Assembly: GCA_963205525.1 (NCBI GenBank)
Contig: CAUJJP010000053.1
Span: 1 to 17,562, forward strand
Source of the DNA: Pseudomonadota bacterium
GTDB taxonomy: Bacteria; Pseudomonadota; Gammaproteobacteria; Burkholderiales; Burkholderiaceae
DNA length: 17,562 nt
Direction of reading: 5' to 3'
The notes under the pieces were generated by a model, which made no database searches, was not told the DNA's origin, and saw only the letters and a program-made list of their open reading frames with translations. How positions within the stretch are numbered: the first letter of the stretch is position 1; each line of letters starts with the position of its first letter. Below are positions 1 to 8,894 of the stretch, one piece after another. Both the position numbers and the translations under genes were made by a program.

Positions 1-2136
<2,136 letters not shown>

Positions 2137-2386
2137 GCGTGTCCTTGGAGGTTGGGCGGGAGTCGCGGCTGGACATGCAGCAGCCGGGCCTGACGCGTGC
2201 GCATGCATCGCAGGGGATGCGGTCACGGACAGCCGGCGGTGCTGTCGGGCGGGCAAGCTCGCGTGGACGTTTGCTGATGCAGCCCTGGCGGTCGAGGTGG
2301 CCTGGATTGAACCCGTGTCGCGGGTGGCCGGGGACCGGTAGGCGCTGCCGTCACTCTTGCCGCTGCAACGAACCCGCGATTATCGG
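2137..2386 (-). other. dnaG-rpoD intergenic region with two short hairpins
   Basis: This 250-bp gap holds no convincing gene. Read on the minus strand it contains a perfect 6-bp inverted repeat, GACAGC/GCTGTC, with a 7-nt loop (2228-2246). It also has a 5-bp one, GCATC/GATGC, with a 6-nt loop (2205-2220). Neither has a U-tract, so an intrinsic terminator is unlikely; RNA processing sites or attenuating structures in a dnaG-rpoD message are possible. I could not identify a convincing sigma-70 or heat-shock promoter. The rpoD ribosome-binding site AAGGA lies at the rpoD-proximal end. Confidence 0.4.
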
Positions 2387-4207
2387 CTAAGTGCCGGCAT
2401 CCGTCAAAGTGGCGCTTCGGCGCAGCTGGACGCGCAGGCCCATCAACTCCTGGCCGCGCTGGCGCGCCTCCTGCGAGAGCTCGCCGCATTCCATCAGCAG
2501 CTGGAGTTCGTCGTCCACCGCCTGCTGGCGCAGGCGCTGCATCAGTGCCTGCAGCTCGGCTGCCGCCGACCCCTCGCTGCCGAAGTGGTGCAGCGCGCGC
2601 ACGCGTTCGAGCAGTCCGCCGAGCAGCTCGGCGTCGGGCTGGGCGGCGAGCTCCGCTGCCAGGGCGTCCAGGGTCAGCGCGTGCTGGTCGTGCAGCAGGC
2701 GTTCCAGGGCGCCGAAGAAGGGGCCGTGCGGCAGCGGCAGGCCGGCCAGCAGGGCATGGTCGGCTTCCGACAGGCTGAACCAGAGCTCGGTCTGGTGCGC
2801 GAGCAGCCAGGCGGCGCGGTCGTGCCGGCTCGCCGCTGCCGGGGTCTGCCTGGCGGCCGCCCAGCGCGGTGCGCGCGGTGCGCGTGCGGTCGGGCGCTGC
2901 GCTGCGTCTTCCCGCCACGCCTCCTGCAGCGTGGCGGGCGCCAGCTGCGCCGCCTCGGCGAGCGCGGCGAGGACCTGGCCGCGCAGCATGCCGGCGGGCA
3001 GCAGGGCCCACAGGGGACGTGCCAGGGCCAGCATGCGGGCGCGTCCTTCGGCGCTGCCCAGGTCCAGGCCCTCGGCCGCATGCTCGACGAGCTGGCGCGA
3101 CAGCGGCACCGCCTGTGCCAGCGCCTGGCCGAAGGCCTCGGCGCCGAGCTCGCGCACGTAGGAGTCGGGGTCGTGCTCGGGCGGCAGGAACAGGAAGCGC
3201 ACGCTGCGCAGGTCGGTGGCGTGCGGCAGCGAGGCCTCCAGCGCGCGCCCGGCTGCGCGCCGGCCGGCGGCGTCGCCGTCGAAGGCGAAGACGACGGCGT
3301 CGGTGTGGCGGAACAGCTTGGCCAGGTGGTCGGCGGTGCAGGCCGTGCCCAGGGTGGCGACCGCGTTGCCGAAGCCCGACTGCGCGAGCGCGACCACGTC
3401 CATGTAGCCCTCGACCACCAGCGCCATGCCGCGCTGGCGCAGGGCGTGGCGCGCCTCGTACAGGCCGTAGAGCTCGCGCCCCTTGCTGAAGACGGGGGTT
3501 TCCGGCGAGTTGAGGTACTTGGGCTCGCCGCGGTCCAGAACCCGGCCGCCGAAGCCTATGACCTCGCCGCGGACGTTGCGGATGGGAAACATCACGCGGT
3601 CGCGGAAGCGGTCGTAGCGCTTTTGCTCCGGCCCATCGTCGCCCTGCACGACGACGAGGCCGGCGTCGGCGAGCTGCGGATCGTCGTAGCGCGCGAAGCA
3701 GCTCGCCAGGCTGCGCCAGCCCTCGGGCGCGTAGCCCAGGCCGAAGCGGGCCGCGATGCGTCCGCTCAGGCCGCGCTGCTTGAGGTAGTCGATCGCGCGC
3801 GCGCTGGCCTTGAGCTGGGTGCGGTAGTGGGCCGCCGCCTTGTCCAGCAGCTCGGTGAGCGAGAGCTGCTGGGCGCGCACCTGCTGCGCACGCGCGCGCT
3901 CGCCCGGGTCGGCGTCCTCGCGCGGCACCTGCAGCCCGACCTGCTGCGCCAGGTCCTGCACCGCTTCCGGGAAGGGCAGGCCGAGGTGATCGACGAGGAA
4001 GCGGATCGCGTCGCCGTGCGCGCCGCAGCCGAAGCAGTGGTAGGTCTGGCGCGAGGGGCTGACGATGAAGCTCGGCGTCTTCTCGCCGTGGAAGGGGCAC
4101 AGGCCCTTGTGGTTGATGCCGGCCTTCTTCAGCTCGACATGGCGGCCGACGATGTCGGCGATGTCGACGCGGGTGAGCAGTTCTTGCAGGAAGCCGGCGG
4201 GAATCAC
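2387..4207 (-). CDS. dnaG: DNA primase DnaG
   Basis: DnaG synthesises RNA primers at the replication fork in concert with the DnaB helicase. The 606-residue protein has the N-terminal CHC2 zinc-binding domain (C37, H40, C58, C61 in CPFH and CFGC). The catalytic core carries the basic YDRFRDR motif and a TOPRIM domain with VVEGYMDVV and the metal-binding FAFDGDAAG. The C-terminal region is the diverged helicase-interaction part. The start is GTG at 4207 (VIPAGFLQELL), matching where the family begins. The only purine-rich element upstream is AGGG about 14 nt away, so initiation probably relies on ribosomes finishing the upstream gene, whose TGA overlaps this GTG. The reading frame stays open far upstream, but that is a GC-rich artefact because it lies inside the c-di-GMP gene. 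The stop is TAG. rpoD follows after 250 bp; rpsU is not adjacent. Confidence 0.97.
   Translation of the reverse strand: MIPAGFLQELLTRVDIADIVGRHVELKKAGINHKGLCPFHGEKTPSFIVSPSRQTYHCFGCGAHGDAIRFLVDHLGLPFPEAVQDLAQQVGLQVPREDADPGERARAQQVRAQQLSLTELLDKAAAHYRTQLKASARAIDYLKQRGLSGRIAARFGLGYAPEGWRSLASCFARYDDPQLADAGLVVVQGDDGPEQKRYDRFRDRVMFPIRNVRGEVIGFGGRVLDRGEPKYLNSPETPVFSKGRELYGLYEARHALRQRGMALVVEGYMDVVALAQSGFGNAVATLGTACTADHLAKLFRHTDAVVFAFDGDAAGRRAAGRALEASLPHATDLRSVRFLFLPPEHDPDSYVRELGAEAFGQALAQAVPLSRQLVEHAAEGLDLGSAEGRARMLALARPLWALLPAGMLRGQVLAALAEAAQLAPATLQEAWREDAAQRPTARAPRAPRWAAARQTPAAASRHDRAAWLLAHQTELWFSLSEADHALLAGLPLPHGPFFGALERLLHDQHALTLDALAAELAAQPDAELLGGLLERVRALHHFGSEGSAAAELQALMQRLRQQAVDDELQLLMECGELSQEARQRGQELMGLRVQLRRSATLTDAGT
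4204..4207 (-). promoter_or_regulatory. GTGA stop/start overlap between the c-di-GMP enzyme gene and dnaG
   Basis: On the minus strand the tetranucleotide GTGA contains the dnaG GTG start (4207-4205) and the TGA stop of the upstream GGDEF-EAL gene (4206-4204). With no good Shine-Dalgarno sequence for dnaG, this arrangement is typical of translational coupling by termination-reinitiation. The overlap is directly visible; the coupling is inference. Confidence 0.75.
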
Positions 4208-7167
4208 CCGGCCGAGTCTAGCCCTGCGCTGCGGCCACCCGCGGCCGCCGCGAGCGTGAACAGCCCGTTGTACTGGCGCACCCAGTCGGCCACCTGGGCG
4301 GCCGGCATGGGTGCGCCGATGCCGGTGCCCTGGCCGCAGTCGCAGCCCAGGTCCAGCAGCATGCGCGCCTGCGCCGGCGTTTCCACCCCTTCGGCGACCA
4401 CCGAGCAGCCGAAGGTGCGCGCCAGGCCGATCACGCCTTCGACCAGCGCCTTGTCCTGCGGGTCGTCGAGCATGTGGTTGACGAAGCTGCGGTCGATCTT
4501 CAGCACGTCCACCGGCAGCCGCTGCAAGTGGGTGAGGGTGGAGTGGCCGGTGCCGAAATCGTCCAGCGCCGAGCGCACGCCGAGGGCGCGGCAGCGCGCC
4601 AGCAGCTCGGAGCTGGCGGCGAGGTCGGCGTGCGCCTCCGACTCGACGATCTCCAGCTTGAGCGACTGCGCGAGCGGCTGCGCGTGGCGCGCCAGCAGTT
4701 CCGCCAGCCGCTGCACGAAGTCGGGCTCCTGCAGGTGGCGCGCCGAGATGTTGACGTTGACCTGCAGCTCCAGCCCGGCGCGGCGCCACTGCGCCAGATG
4801 ATCCAGCGCCTGCGCCAGCGCCCAGTCGCCCACCCGCGCCGACAGCCCGGTGTTGGTGATCAGGGGCAGGAACTGCATCGGCGAGACGAGGCCGCGCTGC
4901 GGGTGGTCCCATCGCAGCAGCGCCTCCAGGCCGATCACGCACTGGCGGCGCATGTCGACGATGGGCTGGTAGTAGAGCAGGAACTCGGCGCGGTCCAGCG
5001 CCTCCTGCACGCGGCCGATCGCCATCACCCGCTCCTCGGTGCGCCGGCGCAGCTCGGGGTCGAAGAACAAGTAGCCGTTGCGGCCGCTTTGCTTGGCGCC
5101 GTACATCGCGTGGTCGGCGTGGCGCAGCAAGGTGTCGGCGTCGCTGCGGTCTATCGGGTAGACGGTGGCGCCCAGGCTGGCGGTGATCTGCACCGGCTCC
5201 TGCATGGGGTCGATCAGGTAGGGCTGCGAGACCACGCGCAGCACGCGCGTCACCGCCAGCCTGGCCTCTTCCATCGATCCCGCGCGCAGCAGCAGCACGA
5301 ACTCGTCGCCGCCCAGGCGCGCCGCGGCGTCGGCCCACAGGTCGCGGCTGCGCAGGGCGCCGCGCAGCCGCCCGGCAAGCTCCACCAGCAAGCGGTCGCC
5401 GCCCTCGTGGCCGTGGCGGTCGTTCACCGGCTTGAAGCGATCCAGGTCGAGGTAGCACACCGCCAGCAGGTAGTTGTCGCGGTCGGCGGCGCGCATCGCG
5501 TCGCCCAGCAGCTGGGTCAGCCGGGCCCGGTTGGGCAGCCGGGTGAGCTCGTCGAAGTGGGCCTGGCGCTCCAGCCGCTCGCGCGCGACGCGCTGCTCGG
5601 TGATGTCGGCGATCGCCAGCACGTGGTAGCGCAGGTCGCCCTGCGGTCCCAGCACCTGCGAGATCGTGGCCTGCAGGGTGGAGAGCTGGCCGTCGCGCCG
5701 GCGCTCGACGAGCTCGCCGCGCCAGCGACCGTCCTGGCGCAGCCCGGCCCACATCGCGGCGCGCTGCTGGCGCGCCAGGGGATCGACCGGATTGGGCTGC
5801 AGCAGCGAGGGCACGTGGCCGATCAGCTCGGCCAGGCTGAGGTCCAGGATCTCGGTGTAGGCCGGGTTGGCGTCGAGCACGCGCAGGTCGGCGTCGGCCA
5901 CCAGCAGGCCTTCGTGCAGGTGCTCGAAAAGGCTGACCGACAGGCGCTGGCGCTCCAGCGCCTCGTGGCGCTCGCTCACGTCGACCATGGTGGCGAGCAG
6001 GCGCAGCGGCAGGCCGTGCTGGTCGCGCTCGGCGCACAGCAGGTTCAGCTCCACCCAGTGCCAGCCGTCGGCGCTCTGGATGCGCATCTCCTGCTGCCAG
6101 CTTGCGAACTCGCCCGCACTCACCTGCGCCAGCGCCTCGCGCAATGGTTCGCGGTCGTCGCCGTGCACGTCGTCCAGCCAGTGCTCGGTGGTCCATGTGC
6201 TGCGGTCGCGGTGGCGGGTCAGTGCCAGCCAGTGGGCCGACAGGTGGACCTCGTCCGCGCGCTGGCGGTGCCATTCGGCCACCGCCAGCCGGGCGGCAGC
6301 GACCGCGGTGGCGGCGCGCCGCTCGCGTTGGCGCAGGTCCTGGCCAATGCTGCGCGCGCTCAGCAGCATGACGACCAGCGACCCCAGGTAGCCACACAGG
6401 GCCGCGATGGCGCTGGCGGCCGAGAGCGCACCAAAAGGACCGCTGCCGGTGGCCGTGCCGGCGCTGGCGACCATGCCTACCCCCAGCAGCGCGAGCAGCG
6501 GCACCGACATCGCGCCTTGCAGCAGCAGGCCCAGCAGCAGCACGTGCGGCCACCAGGCCACCGCGGCGCTGCTCACGATGTCCAGCGAACGGCCGCCGAA
6601 CCAGAGCCAGGCGGCGCCGATGGCCGACAGCGCCAGTGCCATGCGCACCGGATGGCGCCAGCCGGCGGGCGCGGGCTGGCGGGCATCGCGCCCGAGCGCG
6701 ATCGCCGGCAGGGCGCCGAGCAGCAGACCCAGGGCGTGCCAGGGCCAGGCCAGCAGGTCCAGCAGGGCCGCCTGCGGGCCGCCGGCAGGCGGCAGCGCGG
6801 TGCGTACGCCGGCCAGCAGCGGTCCGGCGGCGAGCAGTGCGGCGGCACCGATGACCAGGGCATCGCGTGCGCGCTCCAGGTCGGGCCGGCCGCCCAGGCG
6901 GCGCACGAAGGCGCCGGCTGCCCAGGTCACCGCCGCCGTGCCCAGCGCGCCGACGGCCAGGGTCCAGGCATTGGCGCCCGCCAGCAAGCCAGCGAGCGCC
7001 CAGACCGCGGCCAGCAGCGGCAGCGCGCGCCAGTGCACGCGCAGCACCATGGCCAGGCCGATGCCGGCGCCTATCCAGGGCAGGCCGGCCATGCCGGGCG
7101 GGACGAGCCGGCCGTCGAACCAGGCCGCCAGCGCGAGCGCGGCGGCGTGCACCAGCCACCAGCGCAA
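4204..7167 (-). CDS. Membrane-bound MASE1-PAS-PAS-GGDEF-EAL cyclic-di-GMP enzyme
   Basis: This is a bifunctional-type c-di-GMP protein: GGDEF domains make the second messenger and EAL domains degrade it to pGpG. From the TTG at 7167 it has 987 residues. Residues 1 to about 275 are hydrophobic with several membrane segments and MASE1-like features (PWIGAGIGLAMVLR; WPWHALGLLLGALP). Two PAS-like sensor domains follow (about 290-405 and 405-530), each ending in a D(V/I)(S/T)E-type turn. The GGDEF domain has an intact GGDEF motif at 619-623. The EAL domain has EALLRW (from 748), NVNISARHLQ, DDFGTG (869-874), LKIDRSFV and VVAEGVET, so both active sites look complete. The RxxD inhibitory-site Arg is not at its usual place (LWAD instead). 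The start is uncertain: TTG at 7167 has a weak ribosome-binding site, and a CTG at 7221 has GGAGG upstream. The gene lies between the H-NS gene and dnaG. What the protein senses is unknown. Confidence 0.93.
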   Translation of the reverse strand: MRWWLVHAAALALAAWFDGRLVPPGMAGLPWIGAGIGLAMVLRVHWRALPLLAAVWALAGLLAGANAWTLAVGALGTAAVTWAAGAFVRRLGGRPDLERARDALVIGAAALLAAGPLLAGVRTALPPAGGPQAALLDLLAWPWHALGLLLGALPAIALGRDARQPAPAGWRHPVRMALALSAIGAAWLWFGGRSLDIVSSAAVAWWPHVLLLGLLLQGAMSVPLLALLGVGMVASAGTATGSGPFGALSAASAIAALCGYLGSLVVMLLSARSIGQDLRQRERRAATAVAAARLAVAEWHRQRADEVHLSAHWLALTRHRDRSTWTTEHWLDDVHGDDREPLREALAQVSAGEFASWQQEMRIQSADGWHWVELNLLCAERDQHGLPLRLLATMVDVSERHEALERQRLSVSLFEHLHEGLLVADADLRVLDANPAYTEILDLSLAELIGHVPSLLQPNPVDPLARQQRAAMWAGLRQDGRWRGELVERRRDGQLSTLQATISQVLGPQGDLRYHVLAIADITEQRVARERLERQAHFDELTRLPNRARLTQLLGDAMRAADRDNYLLAVCYLDLDRFKPVNDRHGHEGGDRLLVELAGRLRGALRSRDLWADAAARLGGDEFVLLLRAGSMEEARLAVTRVLRVVSQPYLIDPMQEPVQITASLGATVYPIDRSDADTLLRHADHAMYGAKQSGRNGYLFFDPELRRRTEERVMAIGRVQEALDRAEFLLYYQPIVDMRRQCVIGLEALLRWDHPQRGLVSPMQFLPLITNTGLSARVGDWALAQALDHLAQWRRAGLELQVNVNISARHLQEPDFVQRLAELLARHAQPLAQSLKLEIVESEAHADLAASSELLARCRALGVRSALDDFGTGHSTLTHLQRLPVDVLKIDRSFVNHMLDDPQDKALVEGVIGLARTFGCSVVAEGVETPAQARMLLDLGCDCGQGTGIGAPMPAAQVADWVRQYNGLFTLAAAAGGRSAGLDSAG

Positions 7168-7217
7168 GCCGGGCTCGGTCCGGCCGGGCGCCGCGGGCTC
7201 GTGCAGCGGCAGGGTGT

Positions 7218-7523
7218 TCAGACCTTGAAGTCCTCCAGCCGCGCCCCCTCGGCCAGCGCCGCCTTCAGCCAGCGTGGACGGGGACCGCGGCCGGCCCAGG
7301 TTTCGCCGCTGCTCGGGTGGCGGTAGCTGGTCGCGCGCGGCGCGCCACGGCTGGCGGTGGCCGGCGCGCGGCTGCCGAGATCGGCCAGGGTGAGCCCGTA
7401 CTGGCTCATGAGGGCCCGCACCTGGGCGATGGCACCCGCGCGCTCCTCGCGCTGGACCTCCAGGATCTGCTGTTCCAGCGCCGTCTTCTGCGCCAGCAGT
7501 TCGCTCAGCATCGAGGTGGCCAA
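7218..7523 (-). CDS. H-NS family nucleoid-associated DNA-binding protein
   Basis: This 101-residue protein is H-NS-like, a nucleoid protein that usually binds AT-rich DNA and silences genes. The N-terminal 40 residues (SELLAQKTALEQQILEVQREER) form the predicted oligomerising coiled coil. A short basic linker follows, and the C-terminal domain carries the family signature TWAGRGPRPRWLKAAL followed by LEDFKV. The start chosen is TTG at 7523, which has GGAG eight bases upstream; the in-frame ATG at 7511 (97 residues) lacks a ribosome-binding site. The gene is downstream of the iron-binding protein gene and has a candidate extended -10 promoter of its own. Its 3' end contains the ribosome-binding site for a possible overlapping start of the c-di-GMP gene. 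Chromosomal H-NS paralogues are common in Burkholderiales, so which targets this one controls cannot be told. Confidence 0.93.
   Translation of the reverse strand: MATSMLSELLAQKTALEQQILEVQREERAGAIAQVRALMSQYGLTLADLGSRAPATASRGAPRATSYRHPSSGETWAGRGPRPRWLKAALAEGARLEDFKV
7219..7236 (-). promoter_or_regulatory. GGAGG Shine-Dalgarno and candidate CTG start for the c-di-GMP enzyme
   Basis: Inside the last codons of the H-NS gene the minus strand reads GGAGG (7236-7232), ten bases, then CTG (7221-7219). That CTG overlaps the H-NS gene TGA (7220-7218) as CTGA and is in frame with the c-di-GMP gene, 18 codons before the TTG at 7167. Starting there would add a polar N-terminus (NTLPLHEPAAPGRTEPG) before the first membrane segment and give 1005 residues. 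No ATG, GTG or TTG occurs in that frame between the two positions. CTG starts are rare, so this is a hypothesis. Confidence 0.4.
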
Positions 7524-7557
7524 GGCGTCGTCTCCGGGGTGTTCATGACAGCCGGCG

Positions 7558-7566
7558 ATGTTAGCA
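7558..7566 (-). promoter_or_regulatory. Candidate extended -10 promoter for the H-NS gene
   Basis: The minus strand reads TGCTAACAT, an extended -10 (TGn followed by TAACAT, four of six consensus bases). It would place the transcription start near 7551, leaving a leader of about 28 nt containing the GGAG ribosome-binding site. No convincing -35 lies at 16-18 bp, which is acceptable for extended -10 promoters. It overlaps the edge of a hairpin. Confidence 0.3.
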
Positions 7567-7610
7567 GCGGCCTGCCGCTGCGCATCGGCAATCGCCCGGG
7601 CTAGCGGGCG
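7564..7610 (-). terminator. Two tandem GC-rich hairpins after the iron-binding protein gene
   Basis: Directly after the TGA of the iron-binding protein gene there is an inverted repeat CGCCCG/CGGGCG with a 6-nt loop (7593-7610). A second, GCAGCGG/CCGCTGC with a 4-nt loop, follows at 7564-7581. Both stems are perfect. There is no run of T after either on the minus strand, so this is at best a weak intrinsic terminator; it could instead stabilise the mRNA 3' end. Confidence 0.4.
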
Positions 7611-8654
7611 TCAGCGAAAGCCCACCCGGTCCAGCATGCGCTGCACCTCGGCCTGGTTGGCGCCGATCGCGGACACCGGCACGGCATCGATCTTGAACTC
7701 GCCCAGGGCCTTCAGGGCCGGGTTCTGGGTGCGTACGCTGGGCACCGCCGGCCACTCGTTGTTGCCCTCGGCGAAGTAGCGCTGGGCGTCCTCGCTCGCC
7801 AGGTACTCGAGGAAGCGCACCGCCGCCTCGCGGTTCTTCGCGTGGCGCGCCACCGCGCCGCCGGCGATGTTGACGTGCGTGCCAAAGCTCTCCTGGTCCG
7901 GGAACACGACGCCGACCTTCTCCACCACGGCGCGGTCCTCGGGCTTGCTGGAACGCATCAGGCGCGCCAGGTAGTAGGAGTTGGTGACCGCGACCGCGCA
8001 CTCGCCGGCCGCGACGGCGCGGATCTGGTCGGTGTCGCCGCCCTTGGGCGCGCGCGCCATGTTGTCGACCATGCCCTTGAGCCAGGCCTCGGTCTTGGCC
8101 GCGCCCAGGTGAACCAGCATGCTGCCGAACAGCGAGACGTTGTAGGGGTGCGAGCCGGAGCGGATGCACAGCCGGCCCTTGTTGGCCGGCGCGCCGAGCT
8201 CCTCGTAGCTGTCGACCTCGCTGCGCTGCACGCGCATCTTGTCGTAGACCACGACCCGGGCGCGGGTGGAGAAGCCGAACCACGAGGAGCCCTGGCCCTT
8301 GTCCTCGCTGCGCAGGGTGGCCGGGATGCGCTCGTCGAGCAGCGCGCTCTTCACGGGCTGGAACAGGCCGTCCTGCTCGGCGCGCCACAGACGGGCGGCG
8401 TCGACCAGCAGCACGACGTCGGCCGGGCTCGCCGCGCCCTCGCTCTTCAGGCGCGCCAGGGTGCCGGCGTCGTCGCCGTCGATGCGGTTGATGCGGATGC
8501 CGGTGGCCTTGCTGAAGTTCTCGTACAAGGCCTCGTCGGTCTGGTAGTGACGCGCCGAGTACAGGTTGAGCACCGGCTGCTGGGCGCTGGCCAGGCTGGC
8601 GGTGGCCGCGAGGGCGGCCAGGGCGATGGACTGCAGGGTGTGGCGTAGGCGCAT
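7611..8654 (-). CDS. Periplasmic Fe(III) ABC-transporter substrate-binding protein (FbpA/FutA type)
   Basis: This protein would capture ferric iron in the periplasm and deliver it to an inner-membrane ABC importer. It has 347 residues from ATG at 8654; a TTG seven codons earlier is a less likely start. Residues 1-24 form a signal peptide (MRLRHT, hydrophobic core, ASA) with predicted cleavage before Q25. The mature protein opens with LNLYSARHY, containing the family's N-terminal Tyr/His ligand region. It carries the paired tyrosines of NSYYLARL (Y227, Y228), the characteristic iron-binding dityrosine. There is no good Shine-Dalgarno sequence; CCTCC elements lie where one would be expected. 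No permease or ATPase gene lies beside it: yggX is upstream and H-NS downstream. Its own promoter region holds a palindrome. Family assignment is secure; the exact metal form bound is inferred. Confidence 0.92.
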   Translation of the reverse strand: MRLRHTLQSIALAALAATASLASAQQPVLNLYSARHYQTDEALYENFSKATGIRINRIDGDDAGTLARLKSEGAASPADVVLLVDAARLWRAEQDGLFQPVKSALLDERIPATLRSEDKGQGSSWFGFSTRARVVVYDKMRVQRSEVDSYEELGAPANKGRLCIRSGSHPYNVSLFGSMLVHLGAAKTEAWLKGMVDNMARAPKGGDTDQIRAVAAGECAVAVTNSYYLARLMRSSKPEDRAVVEKVGVVFPDQESFGTHVNIAGGAVARHAKNREAAVRFLEYLASEDAQRYFAEGNNEWPAVPSVRTQNPALKALGEFKIDAVPVSAIGANQAEVQRMLDRVGFR

Positions 8655-8685
8655 GGAGGTCTCGTTCAGGAGCAAGGAGGTGTCG
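8655..8685 (-). repeat. 10-bp direct repeat, 21-bp period, in the leader of the iron-binding protein gene
   Basis: The plus strand reads GGAGGTCTCG at 8655-8664 and GGAGGTGTCG at 8676-8685, one mismatch in ten, spaced 21 bp (two helical turns). On the mRNA sense these are CGAGACCTCC, directly before the ATG, and CGACACCTCC. Same-face spacing could suit a dimeric DNA-binding protein, but chance is possible. Confidence 0.4.
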
Positions 8686-8690
8686 AGTCT

Positions 8691-8721
8691 ATTGCAAACA
8701 AGAATCTTTCCTGTTTGTCAA
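8691..8721 (-). promoter_or_regulatory. Promoter of the iron-binding protein gene with operator-like palindrome
   Basis: In an AT-rich island the minus strand has a perfect -35 TTGACA (8721-8716). A -10-like TGCAAT (8696-8691; four of six consensus bases) follows with 19-bp spacing. Between and overlapping them is a perfect inverted repeat CAAACA - 11 nt - TGTTTG (8695-8717), with AAGATTCTT, a second small palindrome, inside. The position between -35 and -10 is classic for a repressor operator. It does not match the Fur consensus well, so the regulator is unknown. Confidence 0.5.
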
Positions 8722-8834
8722 AACGCAAGATGCGTGCGCGCAGCGGGAAGCGGTAGCGGGCACGATCCCGATCTCCACCAGCGCTGCGCCCGCATGGCGC
8801 GCCCGCCACCCGGGATGCAGGTGCGACGGCGCGA

Positions 8835-8849
8835 CACGCGCGGCGCGTG
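8835..8849 (-). other. Small GC hairpin downstream of yggX
   Basis: The gap between yggX and the iron-binding protein gene (8655-8894) contains a perfect 6-bp inverted repeat CACGCG/CGCGTG with a 3-nt loop, 46 bp after the yggX stop. There is no T-tract. It might mark the end of the argA-yggX transcript, but GC-rich sequence makes such stems common. Apart from the promoter and direct repeat described separately, I see nothing else in this gap. Confidence 0.25.
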
Positions 8850-8894
8850 CGGCGCGCGCACCGGCACTTGGCTGGCACGCAGGCCGTGCCCGGC

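Noticed and set aside
2281..2340. tRNA-like T-loop GGGTTCAATCC followed by a CCA-like end on the minus strand
   Set aside because: The flanking bases do not form the T-stem beyond one pair, no matching 5' acceptor strand exists upstream, and no anticodon arm can be folded. It is a chance match.
2357..4801. 814-residue plus-strand frame opposite dnaG and the c-di-GMP gene
   Set aside because: It runs across two real genes on the other strand, has shadow-type composition and no motif.
2387..7159. 1590-residue frame continuing dnaG upstream through the c-di-GMP gene
   Set aside because: The upstream 984 codons lie out of frame inside a gene with clear PAS, GGDEF and EAL motifs and give Ala/Arg/Pro-rich junk. 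DnaG homology starts at the GTG at 4207.
8695..8717. Fur box upstream of the iron-binding protein gene
   Set aside because: The palindrome CAAACA-N11-TGTTTG does not match the GATAATGATAATCATTATC pattern or a 7-1-7 form well enough to call Fur.
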